Shown piece by piece: positions 1-6,581 of a stretch of 7,334 bases of DNA. A program made the position numbers and the translations under genes. Where the stretch lies: positions 1 to 7,334 of the forward strand of contig JAKDNQ010000102.1 of assembly GCA_030456405.1 (NCBI GenBank). Reading direction: 5' to 3'. Source of the DNA: Nitrospira sp. GTDB taxonomy: Bacteria > Nitrospirota > Nitrospiria > Nitrospirales > Nitrospiraceae. Below the pieces are notes generated by a model, which was given only the letters and a program-made list of their open reading frames with translations, searched no databases and had not been told where the DNA came from. How positions within the stretch are numbered: the first letter of the stretch is position 1; each line of letters opens with the position of its first letter.

Positions 1-247
1 CCGTTCGCCCAGCAGACACCGCTTCATAGCTCGGACTCACGACCGTTCCTCCCATATAGCCCGAGGTCACAGCCGACACCCCCTCAACTTTCTCGAAGGC
101 TTCCTCCATGCACCAAAAACACCCTCCAGCGAAGTAGGCCTTGCCTTTGGTGACATCCGATGCAGCCTGGCTGGTCGGCTGGAGGCTCCATGCTCCGAAG
201 AGGAGAATCGTCACGGTAAGAACCGATAAAGCAGTGCGTCTTCTCAT
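1..247 (-). CDS. msrA: Exported peptide methionine sulfoxide reductase A, 5' part (partial)
   Basis: MsrA reduces the S-epimer of methionine sulfoxide in proteins back to methionine, usually with thioredoxin as electron donor. Reading the minus strand from 247 gives 82 residues before the window edge. They contain the family's catalytic signature GGCFWCMEEAFEKVEGV at residues 41-57, with the nucleophilic Cys43, then TSGYMGG and the start of the YEAVSAGRT stretch, which in the family continues with GHAE. Residues 1-29 form a signal peptide: three arginines, a hydrophobic core (LSVLTVTILLFGAW), and a likely cleavage site after QAA, so the enzyme probably acts in the periplasm. The start is fixed by a strong Shine-Dalgarno TAAGGAGG eight bases upstream. 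The C-terminal part, including any resolving cysteines or a fused MsrB domain, lies outside the window. The family call is firm; the export call is inferred from the N-terminus. Confidence 0.95.
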   Translation of the reverse strand, partial: MRRRTALSVLTVTILLFGAWSLQPTSQAASDVTKGKAYFAGGCFWCMEEAFEKVEGVSAVTSGYMGGTVVSPSYEAVSAGRT

Positions 248-255
248 GAGAAGGT

Positions 256-263
256 CCTCCTTA
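256..263 (-). promoter_or_regulatory. Ribosome binding site of msrA
   Basis: On the minus strand TAAGGAGG is followed by eight bases (ACCTTCTC) and then ATG at 247. It is a near-perfect anti-16S match at good spacing and is the strongest ribosome binding site seen in the window. It decides the msrA start and so supports the signal peptide being translated. Confidence 0.85.
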
Positions 264-334
264 CTGATTCAGTCGAGTAGCTGTGCGAGATCTTACACTT
301 TACACAGCGAGGCTTGCGAGAAAAGCATGACAGA

Positions 335-427
335 AGAGCGTGAGTCGTTATTCGTGAAACGTGAATCGACGATTAACGTCTTACACGACCGGTCGAGCAC
401 GTCTTACTTGTCTCGCTCACGCTTCAC
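335..427. repeat. Intergenic cluster of degenerate CGTGA units with inverted and direct repeats
   Basis: The gap between msrA and the TPR gene is dense in short repeats. CGTGA occurs on the plus strand at 339-343, 353-357 and 360-364, and its complement TCACG at 417-421. GTGAAACGTGA (354-364) pairs with TCACGCTTCAC (417-427) with one mismatch, which becomes a G-U wobble in a minus-strand transcript. ACGTCTTAC is directly repeated at 376-384 and 399-407, and between the two copies lies the perfect 10-bp palindrome CGACCGGTCG (386-395). The right arm covers the TPR gene's stop codon (424-426), so a read-through transcript would fold just after translation ends. It is not a classic intrinsic terminator because no U-run follows. 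A role in transcript ending or mRNA stability, or simple repeat expansion, are all possible. Confidence 0.6.
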
Positions 428-2082
428 ATGCGAGACGCGGCTGGAATGAAGTCGGCATGGGCCCAGGCCTTCTTGAAACGATCTTCGGCCTCGGCTGCTT
501 GGTCATCCTTCTGTTGGGCTCGTAGGCTTTGGATCAATCCGATCAGCGCCCACCCATTGTCCGGATGTCGTAGAAGGTCGGCGTGATAGACTGCTTCCGC
601 GTCTGACGGGCGATCGGCGAGCAAGAGCACTGCCCCCAAATGGTGCCGCACGGACAAGGGCCAGAGCGGTGGCTCCGAGTAAGGAAGCGTCTCTTCCAGT
701 TTAATCGCATCCTCGAATAGCCGAACCGCGTCATCGTAGCGCCGGCGTTTGGCAGCAATTTCACCTGACAGGACTCGCTCAGCAATCTTGAGAAGCGCCC
801 GCTCGGTTTTTTCTTCCGTCGTGCGGTTCCGACGGATCTGTTTCGTAAGGCCGGCGAGGACGACCTGTTCACCCTCAGCCCCGGGAATCCGGCCGGTCGC
901 AACAAGGGCGAGCCCTCGCCCCAGCCTCCACATCCCTTCCATCAACCGCAATCCCTTGGGTGGTACAGGCTCCTTGAGCAACTCTTCCCATCGACCGAAT
1001 CGAATCATCGAAAAGATCGGAGTTGGGAGATAGAGCTCTTTCCCACGGTCTTTGCGGGCCTCCTCCTCAGTGATGGTCGCAGTCAAGTTGCGGGCCACTT
1101 TCATGGCTTCGCCATTACGCCCCTCCATCGCCAAGGACGCCCAAAGAAAATGGAGATTGTGCGTGTAATAGCCGTCGGCATATTCGCCGGTTGGATGTCG
1201 ATCGGCAATATACTGCTCATCGATATGAGCGGCTTGCTGATTCCGTTCCACTGCTTCGTGGTATCTCCCGACCCGCATGTAAATATGGGCGGGCATATGA
1301 GCGAGATGGCCTGCGCCAGGCATAAGGCCCGGCAGCCGCTCCGCGCAGGGTAAGGCTCGTTCCGGTTCCAATGACGCCTCGACCGCGTGCAGATAGTAGT
1401 GGCAGGCCCCCGGGTGATCGGGGTTTCGCGCAAGCACGGACTCAAGTGTGGCCACGATTTCGTCTGTGCCAGGCTGTGGCCGCCCATCCGGTTTCCAAAA
1501 ATCCCAGGGCCGCAGATCCATGAGCGCTTCGGCAAACAGTGTGGCCGCATCATCATCCTCGGGGAATTGCTGCACTACCGATCGCATGGCCTTCGAGTAG
1601 GCCTCATCGAGTCCCTTGCGCTTGGCCACCTTTCTGCTCACATATCGTGTGACCAATGCGTCGATGTAGGCCTTCTCCCGACGAGTCGTATACTCTGCCA
1701 GTTGCCGAGCCCTCTGGACCATCTCGATGGCGCGACGTTCATCGTTTTTTTCCATCGCGCTATTGATGTTAGGGCCGAGTGCCAGCGCAACCCCCCAATA
1801 GGGCATCGCCGCCTGTGGATCTTGCTGGATCGCGGCCTCAAACGACCGGATCGCTTCTTCGTGGTTGAAGGCGTACACGAGCCGAAGCCCCTGATCGAAA
1901 TACCGTTGGGCCTTTTCCGATGTGGTAGTGATGGGATGGTGAATGGTGCCCAGATTGTCGAAGAGCGGCGGAGTATCAGCCTGGTCGGCAGGTGCGGCTT
2001 GCGCCGATGAGGAGGACATCGTACACCAACAAGCGATACCGACAATGAAGAACGTTGCGAGCATCGACCTCCCAACCTGCAT
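424..2082 (-). CDS. Exported TPR-repeat protein with histidine clusters, function unknown
   Basis: A 552-residue protein that I recognise only as a member of a broad bacterial TPR family without an assigned role. Numbered from the ATG at 2082, residues 1-29 look like a Sec signal peptide (Arg5, hydrophobic core LATFFIVGIACW, cleavage near AQA/AP). TPR-like helix pairs follow: about 57-95 (AQRYFDQG, then FNHEEAIRSFEAAIQQDP), about 205-250, 260-290 (VGRYHEAVERNQQAA), 435-465 (RRRYDDAVRLFEDAIK) and a last pair around 478-540. The centre holds three histidine-rich segments: CHYYLHAVE (His228, His232), GHLAHMPAHIY (His259, His262, His266) and YYTHNLHF (His308, His311). A GTG at 2229 in the same frame would add 49 hydrophilic residues, but it has no ribosome binding site and lies upstream of the best promoter candidate, so I prefer 2082. 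ATG 2064, after GGGAGG, is a second option. The gene ends 177 bp before msrA on the same strand. Scaffold or metal-dependent roles are guesses. Confidence 0.85.
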   Translation of the reverse strand: MQVGRSMLATFFIVGIACWCTMSSSSAQAAPADQADTPPLFDNLGTIHHPITTTSEKAQRYFDQGLRLVYAFNHEEAIRSFEAAIQQDPQAAMPYWGVALALGPNINSAMEKNDERRAIEMVQRARQLAEYTTRREKAYIDALVTRYVSRKVAKRKGLDEAYSKAMRSVVQQFPEDDDAATLFAEALMDLRPWDFWKPDGRPQPGTDEIVATLESVLARNPDHPGACHYYLHAVEASLEPERALPCAERLPGLMPGAGHLAHMPAHIYMRVGRYHEAVERNQQAAHIDEQYIADRHPTGEYADGYYTHNLHFLWASLAMEGRNGEAMKVARNLTATITEEEARKDRGKELYLPTPIFSMIRFGRWEELLKEPVPPKGLRLMEGMWRLGRGLALVATGRIPGAEGEQVVLAGLTKQIRRNRTTEEKTERALLKIAERVLSGEIAAKRRRYDDAVRLFEDAIKLEETLPYSEPPLWPLSVRHHLGAVLLLADRPSDAEAVYHADLLRHPDNGWALIGLIQSLRAQQKDDQAAEAEDRFKKAWAHADFIPAASRM

Positions 2083-2166
2083 GAGTCTGTGTCTTTGTCC
2101 CAAGGTTGATCTACCGCACTCGTTCGTCCCGATCAATGTTCCGGATAAGGACTGCGCGTCCTTTGT

Positions 2167-2195
2167 AGTATACGAAGACTTCGCTCCCCCGACAT
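2167..2195 (-). promoter_or_regulatory. Candidate promoter of the TPR gene with palindromic spacer
   Basis: On the minus strand there is a good -10-like TATACT (2172-2167), 17 bases downstream of a poor -35-like ATGTCG (2195-2190). The spacer contains the perfect 11-bp palindrome CGAAG-A-CTTCG (2173-2183), placed where an operator could sit. Initiation would fall near 2160 and leave a leader of roughly 78 bases before ATG 2082. The -35 matches only three of six consensus bases, so this remains a candidate. Confidence 0.35.
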
Positions 2196-2229
2196 GAGTT
2201 GGTCGATTCGGACACACCCTTGCTCTCAC

Positions 2230-2349
2230 GCCGAGTCAAAGAATCCCGCGACCGGCTGTCTGCTCGTGGTGGACTGTTTCAACATCCTGCTCGCTTCATT
2301 GTTCAGTCCCTCTCCAGCCTGTTAGGTGCCCGAGCGGAAATCAATCAGC
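2230..2349. other. Gap between the membrane-protein gene and the TPR gene
   Basis: I see no gene in this gap. It holds an imperfect inverted repeat at 2271-2309: GGACTG-tttc-AACA, a 15-base loop, then TGTT-CAGTCC. This gives a ten-pair stem with a four-base bulge. No T-run follows on either strand, so it is not a standard terminator. The segment GACTGTTTCAACATCCTGC (2272-2290) resembles the end of a dispersed intergenic repeat (GACTTTTTCAGCATCCTGC type) that I associate from memory with Nitrospira-like genomes; that resemblance needs a search to confirm. Confidence 0.4.
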
Positions 2350-3366
2350 TCACCGGAGTGCAGCGGTGAGGAGTGATTCAAGTGGGCCAGCGAGAAAGGG
2401 AGCAGCGATCGCGGCGATTTGCGGCAACTCCTCTTTGACACCAATGAAGAATCCGTGCTCTTTGAGCCATTCCTCGGAATTGGGAATATTCTGTTGAGAC
2501 GCGTCACGTTTCAACAGTTCTCGGGCACGCCGGGACAGAATGCCTGCGGCCGGCGTATAGGTGGCAAAGAGCAACAGCGTGAATGTCGCACCCCAAAAAA
2601 GGCTGACCGCCAGCGCCATACCGAGTACCGCTTCCTGCACCGTCTCATCTCCGACCAACGCCGCAGGCCACCTCAACCAGTTGTCCATATGGAGAATCCC
2701 TGTGAACAACACGGCTGAGCCTATGGCCAATATTTCCTTCAAGCTGCGCATCTGGTCGGCAAGGAAGTCGATGTCTGGGGATCGATCGTCTTCTGGCGGC
2801 GCCAACGTACTGCAGGCTGTCAACAAGACAACCGCCGGGACTACCACCGCCAACCCATTGATGACGAACAAGAACGAATGGACATATGTGAGAAACGTGG
2901 GGCTAAACCGAGCTGAGGATTCCAGCATGACATAGGTGAACGCAAAGACCGACTGATAGAGCGCCCCTTTGGCAGCGATGCTTTGGAACAACATCAGCAC
3001 TCCGCCGAGACAGAGTACGGCTACCATAACGACCATCAACAGAAGCCGCCGCCGAGAATGAAAGCGATAGATCATCAGTCCGCATAAAACCAGCGCTCCG
3101 ACATCGACGGACATATTCAAGACCACAGAGAAGAGCCAGATATAGAGCGCTCGCACCTCCGCCAGCGTGCGAGCGGGACTGAGTGCTTGGGTGTGTTGCG
3201 CCAGGGAGTGGAGGAGTCTTGCGAAATCCTCCATCGTCACGTTCGCGCTCACATCAAACAACAGCAGTGCTGCGGACAGGATGAGTATCGGAGGCGCCGC
3301 GACGACGACGTAGCCATACCGAGCCAGGAAGGTTGAGCGGGAGGGAGGGTCCGGCACATTGGTCAT
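2350..3366 (-). CDS. Six-helix integral membrane protein, function unknown
   Basis: A 338-residue protein that I cannot assign to a named family. Hydrophobic segments suggest six membrane helices: about 18-38 (GYVVVAAPPILILSAALLLF), 73-100, 108-128 (LLLMVVMVAVLCLGGVLMLF), 157-186 (with SFLFVINGLAVVVPAVVLL), 211-237 and 245-270. A weakly hydrophobic stretch near the C-terminus (314-325, PQIAAIAAPFLA) could be amphipathic. An arginine cluster (FHSRRR, 102-106) after helix 2 suggests that loop is cytoplasmic. The loop between helices 4 and 5 (190-210) is acidic (PPEDDRSPDIDF), and a charged tail runs from about 278 to 312. There are no ATP-binding, transporter or histidine-kinase motifs. The ATG at 3366 is preceded by AAAGGTG seven bases upstream, a fair ribosome binding site. 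The gene appears to stand alone: 315 bp separate it from tldE upstream and 267 bp from the TPR gene downstream. Confidence 0.8.
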   Translation of the reverse strand: MTNVPDPPSRSTFLARYGYVVVAAPPILILSAALLLFDVSANVTMEDFARLLHSLAQHTQALSPARTLAEVRALYIWLFSVVLNMSVDVGALVLCGLMIYRFHSRRRLLLMVVMVAVLCLGGVLMLFQSIAAKGALYQSVFAFTYVMLESSARFSPTFLTYVHSFLFVINGLAVVVPAVVLLTACSTLAPPEDDRSPDIDFLADQMRSLKEILAIGSAVLFTGILHMDNWLRWPAALVGDETVQEAVLGMALAVSLFWGATFTLLLFATYTPAAGILSRRARELLKRDASQQNIPNSEEWLKEHGFFIGVKEELPQIAAIAAPFLAGPLESLLTAALR

Positions 3367-3681
3367 GCAGCACCTTTGGGCAATCGTAGCTGTTACTGAA
3401 CTTACAGCTATTTGTCTTCACTCTCAAGCCTTCAATGGCAGTCGTTTCGTCATCTGCCCGTTATCGATATGGCTGCACGGGATCTCCGGGGATTTTCGTG
3501 CGCGACACACCGGCATTGGGGGCTACGGGAAGAGGAACACATTGCCCTGCATGGCAGTCCAATAACGCGAGTGTCTTGCTGCGCGCTGACGCAAAAACAA
3601 CCTGCGCTCCTGGTCTCCTGCTGAGAAAAGAGCGAATCAATGCTGTGAGTGTGGAATCGATTGTTCTCGGCGGGGGCTCTT
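3367..3681. other. 315-bp gap between tldE and the membrane-protein gene
   Basis: No gene is supported here. The open frames that cross it on the plus strand overlap one another in different frames, lack ribosome binding sites and have no recognisable domain. On the minus strand frames are short; one at about 3555 reads MQGNVFLFP then stops. I see no clear intrinsic terminator after tldE. The recognisable structure is confined to the end next to the membrane-protein gene: an inverted repeat and a candidate promoter, listed separately. The rest could be decayed coding sequence, but I cannot identify a source gene. Confidence 0.5.
3387..3427 (-). promoter_or_regulatory. Candidate promoter and operator-like inverted repeat of the membrane-protein gene
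   Basis: On the minus strand a -35-like TTGAGA (3427-3422, five of six consensus bases) is followed after exactly 17 bases by a weak -10-like TAAGTT (3404-3399). A perfect 7-bp inverted repeat, TAGCTGT (3387-3393) and ACAGCTA (3404-3410), flanks ten bases and overlaps the -10 position. That is the usual place for a repressor operator. In RNA the same repeat would form a small hairpin about 20 bases before the start codon. The spacing and the repeat are seen; regulatory use is inferred. Confidence 0.35.
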
Positions 3682-5025
3682 TCAGAACCGCGTCGTGCTG
3701 GAAAAGTTGAAGTCGTGGAGCGTCACCGCCGGCACGAGGAGCTTGCCGGTTTCGGACGTGATCGCTTCAGCCGGCTTGGTGAACGCCGCAACCTGGTTGA
3801 AGACTCGCAGAGGGCTCTCGTGAAACCGAAAGTTTTTGACTGCCGACACGATCGCTCCATTCTCGACGAGAAACGTGCCGTCTCTCGTCATACCGGTCAG
3901 GGTGAGATCCGTTGGATTGACCGTACGGATGTACCAGAAGTTCGTCACGAGGATGGCGCGCTCTGCGCTCTTGATTAATTCTTGTAGTGTTGGCAAGGCC
4001 GACCCTCTTCCTGAGAGGCAGGGGGCATCGAGCGTAGGGATTGTGTCGATCCCTCGCGTCTTCGCGGTGAACCGATCATAGGAAAGCTGTGTGAGCACCC
4101 CGTCGGTAATCCAGTCGGATGCCACAGTCGGCAACCCGTCGGCGGTGAATCCGATACCCAGAAGATCCTCGTGCACCGGCAGATTGCAAAGCTTCAAACG
4201 CTTGTCGACGATCGGCTGGCCCAATTTCCCTGAAAATGCACTTGTATCTTTCTCATAGGATTTCGCATCGAGTGCCCAGAGCATTGAGTGCCACAATCCT
4301 GCGACGGCGGACGGCTCAAGAATGACGGTATAGTGACCCGGCGGCAGCTCGCGCACCTCCAGGCCTCGCTTGGCCTTGTCGATTGCCGTGAGCGTCCGCT
4401 CCTGGATCTTCAGATGGTCGATGGACCGATGGGCCGCGGCAGCCCAGCCGGTAGCCTCGCCGGCCTGAACCGTGAGACTGAATCGTGCATCGGTCCGCTC
4501 TTCATAGGCGAAGAGTCCTGTGTTTGCGGCCACTCCGACTGTCGCAACCGAGGAGGACACAATCCCGGCTGCGCCAAGATTTTCCATGCGGCATTGCCCG
4601 ATCGCTTCATTCGTATATTCCAGCCGGCGGGCCGGTCCGGCCACGGCAGTTTCCGGTCGCGTCGTAGGAGGCGTCGCATATTGCTGTCTCTGCACCGGTG
4701 GAAGATATTCAGGATCGACCGGCGACAGGTGCGCGATTTGCGTGGCTCTAGCGACCGCTTCTTGCACCGCCCCAGCGGTAAAGTCCGTCGTGCCGGCGGT
4801 GCCGTGACGCCGCCCGAACGCCACCGTCACTCTCAAAGACCCGCGCCTCGTATCGACGTTCTGGACAATGTGATTGTTCGCAAATCTCGTCGTTCCGCTC
4901 TGCTGATCGTGCAACGACATCAGCGTGTGGTCGCCGGTCGAATGTTTCAGGACCAGATCCGCGAGGAATCTGAACTCTTCCCGGCTCGTCAGCTTCGGCC
5001 AATTCTTGTGGCCGGTCGTATTCAT
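3682..5025 (-). CDS. tldE: TldE/PmbA-type non-catalytic subunit of the TldD/TldE metalloprotease
   Basis: A 447-residue homologue of TldE (PmbA), close to the usual family length. TldE pairs with TldD to form a cytoplasmic zinc protease known for trimming modified peptides such as microcin B17 and for degrading unfolded small proteins. As expected for TldE there is no HExxxH motif, so this subunit probably helps shape the substrate cleft. Family-like features include an N-terminal domain with QQSGTTRFANNHIVQN (about 41-56), the central VILEPSAVAGLW (about 234-245), and the C-terminal stretch LVTNFWYIRTVNPTDLTLTG (about 359-378) followed by TRDGTFLVENGAI. The ATG at 5025 overlaps the tldD stop as ATGA, which marks translational coupling. 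A GGAGGG lies 11 bases upstream inside tldD. A longer in-frame start at 5124 would lie within tldD and add 33 residues unlike the family, so I reject it. Confidence 0.92.
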   Translation of the reverse strand: MNTTGHKNWPKLTSREEFRFLADLVLKHSTGDHTLMSLHDQQSGTTRFANNHIVQNVDTRRGSLRVTVAFGRRHGTAGTTDFTAGAVQEAVARATQIAHLSPVDPEYLPPVQRQQYATPPTTRPETAVAGPARRLEYTNEAIGQCRMENLGAAGIVSSSVATVGVAANTGLFAYEERTDARFSLTVQAGEATGWAAAAHRSIDHLKIQERTLTAIDKAKRGLEVRELPPGHYTVILEPSAVAGLWHSMLWALDAKSYEKDTSAFSGKLGQPIVDKRLKLCNLPVHEDLLGIGFTADGLPTVASDWITDGVLTQLSYDRFTAKTRGIDTIPTLDAPCLSGRGSALPTLQELIKSAERAILVTNFWYIRTVNPTDLTLTGMTRDGTFLVENGAIVSAVKNFRFHESPLRVFNQVAAFTKPAEAITSETGKLLVPAVTLHDFNFSSTTRF

Positions 5026-6488
5026 GATCCAGCCTGCCCTCCAATGACGTTGACGTTGCGGAACCGCGCAGGCGACGCGGCATGGGTCATCCAGCCGGAC
5101 TGGCCAGGCTGGCCCTTGCCGCATGTGATGAATCCATACCGCCGGCGGTGCGACCGATCCGCGACTCCGTCGCAGCTGCCCCAGAACTCCGGCGTGATTC
5201 CATGGTAGACGACATCACGGACCATGTGGGACCGTTTGCCGTTCTTGATCCGCCAAAATGCATCGCCGCCGAACTGGAAGTTATACCGCCGCTGATCGAT
5301 GCTGTAGGAACCGTGGCCTTCGATGTAGATACCTCGCTTCACATCAGCGAGCAGCTCGTCGAGGGTGGCGGCGCCCGGCTCAAGGCCGATGTTCGCGATG
5401 CGGACGATCGGGACGCTACCCCAGTTGTCCGCTCGATTGGAGCCGCGCGAGCGCGTCTCGCCGATTTTCGGCGCGACCTCGCGGTTCGTGCAATAGCCGA
5501 CGAAGATGCCGTCGCGCACAATGTCCCATTGCTGGCAGGTCACGCCATCGTCGTCGTAGCCGGTTGCGGCGAGGGTTTCCGGCTCACGGTTGTCGGCCAC
5601 GAGATTCACGTGCGGAGAGCCGTATCGAAAGGTTCCTCGTTTGTCGGTCGTGAGAAAGCTCGTGCCGGCATAGTTGGCTTCGTATCCAAGCGCGCGGTCG
5701 AGTTCGCTCGGATGGCCGCAAGACTCATGCATCGTGAGCGACAGGTGCTCAGGATCGAGAACGAGATCGTACAGGCCCGGCTCGGTGACGGGAGCCTTCA
5801 CTTTCTCGACAGCCTGAGAGGCGATCCGCGGAGCCTCGGCCAGAAAGTTCGCGCCTTCGATCAATTCATAGCCTGTCCGAAGATGAGGTGTATTGAAGGT
5901 CCGCGAGGCGAACCGCCCGTCATGAACCGCCGTGGCATCGAAATCGCCGCTCAGGGCCAGGAGGTCGAATTCCAGACGCGACCCTTCGGTCGACACGAAC
6001 AGCTTGCGGTCGCGGCTGGCCCACAGGCTCGCGCTGCTCCGGACAACACCGGCCTGCCGATGGATAGACTCCATTGTTTCTAGAAGGAGCGCTGTTTTCT
6101 TTTCGATCGCGACAGCAAACGGATCGATCCGCCGCGCCGTGACGACACGATCTCGATGAACCGGCTCCTCGGCAAGTTTTACCCTTTCCCTCGCGACGGA
6201 CGCAGAGCCTTTGGCAATCTCGATCGCCAATTCAGCCACACGCGGGGCTTCTTCCAACGAACACACCGAACTGGCCGCAAAGCCCCATGCTCCGTGATAG
6301 AGGACGCGGATTCCGAACCCGCTGTCCTGCGATTCTCGAATGGATGCGATGCGGCGATCTTCGCCGCGAATAGCCTGAGTCGTGCTGTCGAGGAGGCGGA
6401 TATCGCCGTACTCGGCGCCGGAGGCCACCACGCGTTTCAGCGCGAGTTCGGCGAGTTCATCTTGATGAGGATTCAGATGAGCCTGCAT
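5022..6488 (-). CDS. tldD: TldD zinc metalloprotease, catalytic subunit
   Basis: A 488-residue full-length TldD. It is the catalytic partner of TldE; the heterodimer cleaves unfolded or modified peptides inside a closed chamber in the cytoplasm. The zinc-binding and catalytic motif is HESCGHPSELDRALGYE at residues 254-270: His254 and His259 as ligands and Glu255 as the base, in the HExxxH form particular to this family. A conserved C-terminal cysteine, Cys456 in FITCGKGQPGQ, is the likely third ligand. Between these are SFLTTDKRGTFRYGSPHVN (277-295), ATGYDDDGV (308-316) and the GIYIEGHGSYSID segment (386-398). The ATG at 6488 is preceded by AGGATACGGACAGC, a modest ribosome binding site, and the gene is the first of a two-gene unit with tldE. 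It faces a regulator gene across a 93-bp gap. The substrate in this organism is unknown; no candidate modified-peptide precursor is visible in the window. Confidence 0.95.
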   Translation of the reverse strand: MQAHLNPHQDELAELALKRVVASGAEYGDIRLLDSTTQAIRGEDRRIASIRESQDSGFGIRVLYHGAWGFAASSVCSLEEAPRVAELAIEIAKGSASVARERVKLAEEPVHRDRVVTARRIDPFAVAIEKKTALLLETMESIHRQAGVVRSSASLWASRDRKLFVSTEGSRLEFDLLALSGDFDATAVHDGRFASRTFNTPHLRTGYELIEGANFLAEAPRIASQAVEKVKAPVTEPGLYDLVLDPEHLSLTMHESCGHPSELDRALGYEANYAGTSFLTTDKRGTFRYGSPHVNLVADNREPETLAATGYDDDGVTCQQWDIVRDGIFVGYCTNREVAPKIGETRSRGSNRADNWGSVPIVRIANIGLEPGAATLDELLADVKRGIYIEGHGSYSIDQRRYNFQFGGDAFWRIKNGKRSHMVRDVVYHGITPEFWGSCDGVADRSHRRRYGFITCGKGQPGQSGWMTHAASPARFRNVNVIGGQAGS

Positions 6489-6581
6489 GCTGTCCGTATC
6501 CTGACAGAGGTATCGACGCCGTTCAACTCAGTCTACATTGAACTTGGTTTCCCCTCACGCAATGGCCTACGATACCGTATC
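6489..6581. promoter_or_regulatory. Divergent control region between tldD and the regulator gene, with an 11-bp palindrome
   Basis: Both genes must start transcription in or near this 93-bp gap. The sequence directly before the regulator's ATG is the perfect palindrome GATAC-C-GTATC (6571-6581). Its half-site GTATC recurs at 6496-6500 and 6510-6514, and the longer CCGTATC occurs at both 6494-6500 and 6575-6581. That spacing would suit an operator read by a dimer and covering both ends of the gap. For the plus strand, TTGGTT (6544-6549) and TACGAT (6568-6573), 18 bases apart, are a weak promoter pair that would start transcripts at or just before the ATG. I found no convincing -10/-35 pair toward tldD. 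Repeats are seen; their use is inferred. Confidence 0.45.

Noticed and set aside
270..340. Promoter of msrA with TAAGAT as -10
   Set aside because: TAAGAT matches four of six bases but no acceptable -35 lies 16-18 bases upstream, so I do not list it.
1387..2010. 207-codon open frame on the plus strand
   Set aside because: It is antisense to the TPR gene, with no start signal or domain.
2083..2229. 49-codon extension of the TPR protein to a GTG start
   Set aside because: There is no ribosome binding site, the added residues are hydrophilic and would bury the signal peptide, and the best promoter candidate lies inside it.
3359..3710. Three overlapping small open frames on the plus strand
   Set aside because: They overlap each other in different frames, lack ribosome binding sites and show no domain; none stands out as coding.
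5026..5124. 33-codon N-terminal extension of tldE
   Set aside because: The extension lies within tldD and reads unlike the family, while the ATGA overlap at 5022-5025 gives a coupled start and a normal protein length.
4288..5208. 306-codon open frame on the plus strand
   Set aside because: It lies antisense to tldE and the end of tldD, has no ribosome binding site, and is rich in Arg, Pro and Gly as expected for the opposite strand of a GC-rich gene.
5082..6083. 333-codon open frame on the plus strand
   Set aside because: It is fully antisense to tldD, whose HExxxH motif and full-length family match are convincing; the antisense product has no recognisable domain.
6156..6581. Upstream extension of the zinc-ribbon regulator
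   Set aside because: Most of it is antisense to tldD, and it shows no resemblance to the HTH/zinc-ribbon family, whose length is matched from 6582.
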